Of a stretch of DNA of 64,000 nucleotides, positions 59,123 through 64,000 are shown piece after piece (the stretch's first letter is position 1; every line of letters begins with the position of its first letter). The stretch is from UBA4363 sp002393965. GTDB taxonomy: Bacteria > Bacteroidota > Bacteroidia > Bacteroidales > Paludibacteraceae. A model generated the notes under the pieces. That model saw only the letters and a program-made list of their open reading frames with translations, was not told the DNA's origin and did not search any database. The translations under genes and the position numbers were made by a program. The DNA is taken from NCBI GenBank assembly GCA_946542925.1, contig CAMNLA010000045.1:1-64000 (forward strand), given 5' to 3'.

Positions 59123-61963
59123 TCAGATCATTTTCTCTTTCAGGCTCTGAGCCGTATAGGATTTCTTACATTTCAACAAGGCCTCCGGCGTGCCCTCAAA
59201 AACGACGTTTCCGCCTTCCTGACCTCCCTCCGGACCCATGTCGATGACATGATCCGCACATTTGATGACATCAAGGTTATGCTCGATGATGACAACCGTA
59301 TGCCCCTTCTCTATCAACTGATCAAAGGCCTTCAATAGAGTCTTGATGTCATGGATATGCAAACCAGTCGTCGGCTCGTCAAAAATGAAAATCACAGGCG
59401 ACTTCTTCTCTTCACACAGGAACGAAGCCAACTTGACACGCTGACTCTCTCCGCCAGATAGCGTACTGCTGCTCTGTCCCAGACGGACATATCCGATGCC
59501 TACATCCTGCAATGGACGCAGACGCTCTACGATACGCTGACAGATGGGATTACTGTCCCTGCCGAAGAATTCAATCGCTTGATTGACGGTCATCTCCAGA
59601 ATCTCATGTATGTTCTTGCCATTGTACTGGACATCCAGGATCTCACTCTTGAAACGACGACCGTGACACGCATCACACTCCAAAACCAAATCAGCCATGA
59701 ACTGCATCTCTACAGTCACCGTTCCCTCTCCCTGACATTCTTCACAACGCCCGCCGTCCACGTTGAAAGAGAAATAAGCAGGCGTGAATCCCATCTGCTT
59801 GGAGAGCTGCTGCTCCGCAAACAAACGACGGATCTCATCATACGCTTTCAGATAGGTCACCGGATTGCTACGCGAGGAATGACCAATCGGATTCTGATCG
59901 ACAAATTCCACATCTGTCGCCAGATTCAGGCTGCCAGACAACGTACCTTGAAGGCCAGGATGCTCCACCACGCCGTCGTAATAGCGCTTGAGGGCCGTAT
60001 AGAATTCGTCGCAGACAAGCGACGACTTGCCACTGCCGCTCACACCCGTCACAACCGTCATCACTCCCAAAGGGAACTTCACACTGACACCCTTCAGGTT
60101 GTTCTCACAGGCATTCTTCACCTCTATGTAGTTATGCCAACGGCGACGCGTACGCGGAATCGGAACGATTTCTTGACCCGTCAGGTATTTCAGGGTGAAG
60201 GATTGCGACGCAGCGGCCTTCAACGGGGTCACGTCACTCAGGTTTCCAGCATAGACAACATTTCCACCGTTTCTGCCTGCCAATGGACCAATGTCAATGA
60301 TGTAATCCGCCGATTGGATGATTTCCTCATCATGCTCAACGACAACAACCGTATTACCCAAGGACTGCAATTCTCGCAATACCTTGATGAGACGCTGCGT
60401 GTCTCGCGCATGAAGCCCGATACTCGGCTCGTCAAGGATATACAATGAACCAACCAGCGGGGCTCCCAGCGAAGTCGCCAGGTTGATGCGCTGACTCTCT
60501 CCTCCCGATAGCGTATTGCTCAACCGGTCAAGGGTCAGATAACCCAATCCCACGTCCATTAGGAACGTAATTCGACTGCTGATCTCTGTCAACAGACGCT
60601 TGGCTGTCTCCGCATCGCTTTTGCTTAACCTTAGTTTCTGAAAGAAAACCTGCAACTGCGACACCGGCATCCGAACCAGTTCGGTGATCGATTTACCTCC
60701 GACTTTCACATAGCCAGCCTCTTTCTTCAACCGACTCCCCTGACACGTCGGACAGGTAGTCTTTCCCCTGTAACGCGCCAGCATCACTCGATACTGTATC
60801 TTGTATTGGTTGTTCTTGACAAAGTCGAAAAAGTCATTGATGCCGTGAAAATAGGAGGTCCCTTCCCATAACATCTGCTTTTCTCTATCACTCAACTGAT
60901 AATACGGACGATGGATAGGGAATTCGCATTTCCCGGCATTAGCGATCAACTCTTTCTTCCATTCACTCATCACCTCCCCACGCCAACAGACAACGGCATC
61001 TTCATACACACTCAGCGATTTGTTCGGAATGACGAGATTCTCATCGATGCCCACTACCTTTCCGAATCCCTGACACGTCGGACAGGCTCCCAAAGGGTTG
61101 TTGAAACTGAAAAGCTGCTCGTTGGGCTTCTCAAAGGTGATGCCGTCTGCCTCATATTGCGAGGAAAAGGTCTTCTTCTTCACTTCCTCTCCTTGGTACA
61201 TCCAGACAACACAACGGCCCTTACCCTCATAAAAGGCACTTTCGATGGAGTCCGTCATACGGCTGACCGTGGACGATTCTTCATTCACCGTCAGACGATC
61301 TACGACAATCAGAAGTTTCTTGCGACATTTCTGCAGGGCATCTTCGCCCTTTGATATCGCATCCGTAATCTTCACCACCTCTTCTTCGATGGTCAGACGG
61401 CTGTATCCCTGCTGTACAAGGACTTCCAACTGCTGACTCAGTGTCCGGCCTTCCGATACGATGAGAGGGAAAAGCAACATCAGACGCGTGCCCGACGGAT
61501 ACGTGAGGATATAGTTCACGACATCCTCCGGCGTATGACTTCGCACTTCTTCGCCCGATAGGGGTGAATAGGTCCTGCCTATTCGGGCATATAACAATTT
61601 CAGATAGTCATATATCTCAGTACTGGTCCCCACCGTTGAGCGGGGGTTACGCATGTTCACCTTCTGCTCAATTGCTATGGCTGGTGGAATACCCTTGATG
61701 AGGTCTGCTTCCGGCTTCTGCAGACTGCCCAGAAACTGACGCGCATAGGCCGAGAGACTCTCTACATAGCGACGCTGTCCTTCCGCATAGAGCGTATCAA
61801 ACGCCAATGAGGACTTCCCACTCCCGCTCAGGCCCGTTATCACTACAAATTGGTTGCGCGGAATCTCTACGTCTATGTGCTTCAGGTTATGAACCGATAC
61901 TCCCTTCAGGACAATATTGCCCTTTGACTGAACGGTTTGCTCTTTCTGAGTCTTCTTTGACAT
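59123..61963 (-). CDS. uvrA: Excinuclease ABC subunit A (UvrA)
   Basis: UvrA finds DNA lesions in nucleotide excision repair. The 946-residue protein has two ABC ATPase halves with Walker A GLSGSGKSSLAF near residue 44 and GVSGSGKSSLV in the second half, LSGGESQRINLA and LSGGESQRVKLA signatures, and zinc modules CPTCQGFG, CPTCQGSRL and CEECQGEG with CDACHGRR. Length is normal. A minus-strand TATCTTTG element lies 30 bp upstream. Confidence 0.97.
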   Translation of the reverse strand: MSKKTQKEQTVQSKGNIVLKGVSVHNLKHIDVEIPRNQFVVITGLSGSGKSSLAFDTLYAEGQRRYVESLSAYARQFLGSLQKPEADLIKGIPPAIAIEQKVNMRNPRSTVGTSTEIYDYLKLLYARIGRTYSPLSGEEVRSHTPEDVVNYILTYPSGTRLMLLFPLIVSEGRTLSQQLEVLVQQGYSRLTIEEEVVKITDAISKGEDALQKCRKKLLIVVDRLTVNEESSTVSRMTDSIESAFYEGKGRCVVWMYQGEEVKKKTFSSQYEADGITFEKPNEQLFSFNNPLGACPTCQGFGKVVGIDENLVIPNKSLSVYEDAVVCWRGEVMSEWKKELIANAGKCEFPIHRPYYQLSDREKQMLWEGTSYFHGINDFFDFVKNNQYKIQYRVMLARYRGKTTCPTCQGSRLKKEAGYVKVGGKSITELVRMPVSQLQVFFQKLRLSKSDAETAKRLLTEISSRITFLMDVGLGYLTLDRLSNTLSGGESQRINLATSLGAPLVGSLYILDEPSIGLHARDTQRLIKVLRELQSLGNTVVVVEHDEEIIQSADYIIDIGPLAGRNGGNVVYAGNLSDVTPLKAAASQSFTLKYLTGQEIVPIPRTRRRWHNYIEVKNACENNLKGVSVKFPLGVMTVVTGVSGSGKSSLVCDEFYTALKRYYDGVVEHPGLQGTLSGSLNLATDVEFVDQNPIGHSSRSNPVTYLKAYDEIRRLFAEQQLSKQMGFTPAYFSFNVDGGRCEECQGEGTVTVEMQFMADLVLECDACHGRRFKSEILDVQYNGKNIHEILEMTVNQAIEFFGRDSNPICQRIVERLRPLQDVGIGYVRLGQSSSTLSGGESQRVKLASFLCEEKKSPVIFIFDEPTTGLHIHDIKTLLKAFDQLIEKGHTVVIIEHNLDVIKCADHVIDMGPEGGQEGGNVVFEGTPEALLKCKKSYTAQSLKEKMI

Positions 61964-61992
61964 TTTTTCTGACTGCGGTATTCTTGAATAGA

Positions 61993-62000
61993 CAAAGATA
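61993..62000 (-). promoter_or_regulatory. uvrA promoter, -7 element
   Basis: Minus-strand TATCTTTG matches TAnnTTTG; no obvious -33 element. Confidence 0.6.
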
Positions 62001-62065
62001 ATGATTATCCGGAATTAGGCATGTGATTCCACCCTTTCGATAGTGCACGCTTTCAACCATTTTCT

Positions 62066-62073
62066 TATTTTTG
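62066..62073 (+). promoter_or_regulatory. sod promoter, -7 element
   Basis: TATTTTTG, 28 bp before the start codon; back to back with the uvrA promoter. Confidence 0.6.
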
Positions 62074-62101
62074 TATCTGTAATACCATTATCTTCTTTTT
62101 C

Positions 62102-62746
62102 ATGCATACGATTGACATCTCTTCTCTTGACCTGCATCGACCTGTCAATGGACAATTCCAAATTCAGCCGCTCCCCTATGACAAGACAATGCTGACTCCC
62201 GCCATCTCCGGCGAGACTCTCTCCTATCATCACGACAAGCACTACGCTGGGTATGTCAACAAACTGAATGAATTGTTTGACAACGACGAGTTTCAGACAT
62301 TCAAAGGACTTTCACTCGAAGAGATAATCTTGAACGCTCCGCAAAGTGTTCTGACAAACCAGGCAGGACAGATCCTCAACCACGAACTCTATTTCGAGCA
62401 ATTTCTGTCTCCCGACTATGCCTCAGAACCTTCCTCCGCTTTGGCTGATGCCATAATCAATCAGTACGGAAGCATCGACTCGTTTAAGTCCGAATTTGAA
62501 AACAAGGGAGTCGCTCTCTTTGGATCTGGCTGGGTCTGGCTGTCAAGTGATGCTGACGGCACACTCTACATCACACAGGAAAAGGATGCTTCCAATCCCA
62601 TAAGCAAAGGACTGCGGCCACTACTGACGTTCGATGTGTGGGAACATGCCTATTATCTCGACTACCAGAACCGACGAGCCTCTCACCTCGATGCGCTCTG
62701 GAGCATCCTGAATTGGAGACTGATTAACACACGATACATTCATTAG
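62102..62746 (+). CDS. Superoxide dismutase, Fe/Mn family
   Basis: A 214-residue cytoplasmic enzyme that removes superoxide. Metal ligands are visible: His in SYHHDKHYAGYV, His in GQILNHELYFEQF, and Asp and His in TFDVWEHAYYLDY. GSGWVWLSSDADG is the family signature. The Gln two residues before the I-L-N-H block and LLTFDVWEHAYY resemble the Fe-type/cambialistic SOD of Porphyromonas, so either metal may work. The N-terminus is about 20 residues longer than usual; only this ATG fits the promoter. It is divergent to uvrA. Confidence 0.94.
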   Translation: MHTIDISSLDLHRPVNGQFQIQPLPYDKTMLTPAISGETLSYHHDKHYAGYVNKLNELFDNDEFQTFKGLSLEEIILNAPQSVLTNQAGQILNHELYFEQFLSPDYASEPSSALADAIINQYGSIDSFKSEFENKGVALFGSGWVWLSSDADGTLYITQEKDASNPISKGLRPLLTFDVWEHAYYLDYQNRRASHLDALWSILNWRLINTRYIH

Positions 62747-62874
62747 TCCTTTGTGGGGTACCATGGCATAGTTCGGGTAAATGCGGCCTTTGCTCGTTGG
62801 GCTTACAAAAAAAAGGACTAAAAAAAGACTCGGCTTTCTCTCTGGCACGGACCTTCGCCGCCTCCAACCGAGTG

Positions 62875-64000
62875 CTATTCCTCCTTTTCCACGTGGACAT
62901 CTTCTGCCGGATGGGGCTTGGACAACGTTGCCTCCGCTTGCTTCTCTTCGGATTCCATTTGGTTGAGACCGACAAGGATGTAACGCTTGTAGTAGGAGAT
63001 GATAAGGGTGGTCAACGGCAATGCCATGATCATGCCTACCACACCCAGAAGAGCTCCCCAAACCGAAAGAGACAATAGGATAAGGGCCGGATTCAGACCC
63101 ATACGCTTACCCATGATCTTCGGAATCAGAAATAGATCCTCCAATACTTGAACGACTCCGGTAATAGCCAAAACCTCCAAGAGATAGGGCCAGTAAGACA
63201 TTCCAGTCTGCTGCGTGCCGACAAACGCAAAGAAACCGACTACTGGAAGCATCACCAGTTTCATATAGGGAATCAACGTCAAGGCACCCATCAACAGGCC
63301 TAACAGGATGCCTAATGGCAGGCCAATCAGCCAAAATCCAAAGGCAAGAAGAACTCCCACAATCAAGGCTATCAAGGCTTGACCGCGAAAGTAACGGTTC
63401 ATGCCGTCTTCCAGATCCTGCATGATCATGGACAGAACACCTCTGTAACGGATCGGAACCATTCGCATGAATCCATTGGTCACGTCGTTGTAGTCCAAAA
63501 GGATAAATACGGTATATAAGAACACGACAAACACGACAAACAACTTGACAATGAAGTCAAATGAGGAGGACAACAACGTCAGACCCTTGTCCGACAGGCT
63601 GTGTATCAGACCGGATATGCTGTTCTGATTCGCCGCAATGAATGACTGAACATTCTCCGCACTCAGCCAATCACCTAACTCACTCTTGACAGCCGAGGGC
63701 AGATACTCACTCTGCTGCAACTGCTCCGCATACGTGGCGATATGTCCACTCATGCTTTTGATCTCATTGGTCAGAGGTGGAAGGACGGTCAACAGAACCA
63801 GACTCAACAACAATAGGATGGAAAGAAAAGTCAGAAAAATAGCCACGGCACGGTTCCGCACACGACATCTGCGCTGGAAGAATACCGTCAGTGGATTCAT
63901 CAGGTAGGCTAAAAGCCAAGCGATGACGAATGGCAACAAAACACTGCTGAGACGATCGACCAGCAGGTAGAGCAGAAACAAAACAACCAGTCCGATGATG
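62875..64000 (-). CDS. AI-2E/PerM family transporter, 5' end outside the window
   Basis: A multi-pass inner-membrane protein of the AI-2E (PerM) family; at least 375 residues are seen. Blocks include LPFVIAWLLAYLMNPLTVFFQRR near the start, a hydrophilic region, FIVKLFVVFVVFLYTVFILLDY (as separate helices), YFRGQALIALIVGVLLAFGFWLIGLPLG and GVVQVLEDLFLIPKIMGKRMGLNP. The C-terminal tail is charged. The frame stays open to the window edge, so the true start is beyond 64000. The substrate is unknown; most members are not autoinducer transporters. Confidence 0.88.
   Translation of the reverse strand, partial: IIGLVVLFLLYLLVDRLSSVLLPFVIAWLLAYLMNPLTVFFQRRCRVRNRAVAIFLTFLSILLLLSLVLLTVLPPLTNEIKSMSGHIATYAEQLQQSEYLPSAVKSELGDWLSAENVQSFIAANQNSISGLIHSLSDKGLTLLSSSFDFIVKLFVVFVVFLYTVFILLDYNDVTNGFMRMVPIRYRGVLSMIMQDLEDGMNRYFRGQALIALIVGVLLAFGFWLIGLPLGILLGLLMGALTLIPYMKLVMLPVVGFFAFVGTQQTGMSYWPYLLEVLAITGVVQVLEDLFLIPKIMGKRMGLNPALILLSLSVWGALLGVVGMIMALPLTTLIISYYKRYILVGLNQMESEEKQAEATLSKPHPAEDVHVEKEE

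Overview
The window reads as one continuous stretch of a Bacteroidales-type chromosome. The evidence is many promoters of the Bacteroidetes form (TAnnTTTG at -7, sometimes TTTG or TTG near -33), few Shine-Dalgarno sites, a Bacteroidetes-order dcw cluster, GT3-type glycogen synthase, DUF4827, DUF5686 and DUF6515 family proteins, a Porphyromonas-like superoxide dismutase, and glycine-lipid genes. I do not commit to a family or genus. I see no IS element, integrase, prophage or CRISPR array. All calls come from reading the sequence; no database search was run.

Layout. 1-560 is a non-coding array of hairpin-forming repeats. 0.7-5 kb: relA/spoT, a DUF6515 protein, and glsA on the minus strand. 5.3-22 kb: a complete division and cell-wall operon (mraZ, rsmH, ftsL, ftsI, murE, mraY, murD, ftsW, murG, murC, ftsQ, ftsA, ftsZ) followed by an rluA-type gene. 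22-32 kb: lepA, rubrerythrin, a secreted protein, a DprA-like/nuclease fusion, nhaD, and the etfB-etfA-acyl-CoA dehydrogenase operon. 32-38.5 kb: tRNA-Met, a phosphohexomutase, two lipoproteins and thrA as one minus-strand run, then tRNA-Arg and HU. 39-47 kb: a C_GCAxxG_C_C protein, then rhomboid, an EEP phosphatase, purE, folK, glycogen synthase and glycogen phosphorylase. 47.7-58 kb: an outer-membrane beta-barrel gene and a co-directional envelope and lipid group (amidohydrolase, DUF5686 protein, lipid kinase with an amphipathic tail, PagL-like deacylase, DUF3616 protein, OmpA lipoprotein). 58-64 kb: glsB, uvrA, sod and a partial PerM/AI-2E transporter.

How the parts fit. The dcw operon makes UDP-MurNAc-peptides and lipid II and builds the divisome. 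The phosphohexomutase may supply GlcN-1-P for it, and ThrA makes aspartate-family intermediates. GlsB and GlsA together would make glycine lipids, although their genes lie 53 kb apart here. Glycogen synthase and phosphorylase form a storage and mobilisation pair. Etf and the acyl-CoA dehydrogenase look like an electron-bifurcating set. Rubrerythrin and SOD point to an oxygen-stressed anaerobe.

The least explained signal is non-coding. Several intergenic regions carry tandem repeats with an 11-bp period (upstream of relA, mraZ, HU, between the divergent C_GCAxxG/rhomboid pair, and between glgP and the beta-barrel gene), while a similar tract inside a coding tail has a 9-bp, frame-preserving period. 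The array at 1-560 has stems whose bases change in a compensatory way between copies.
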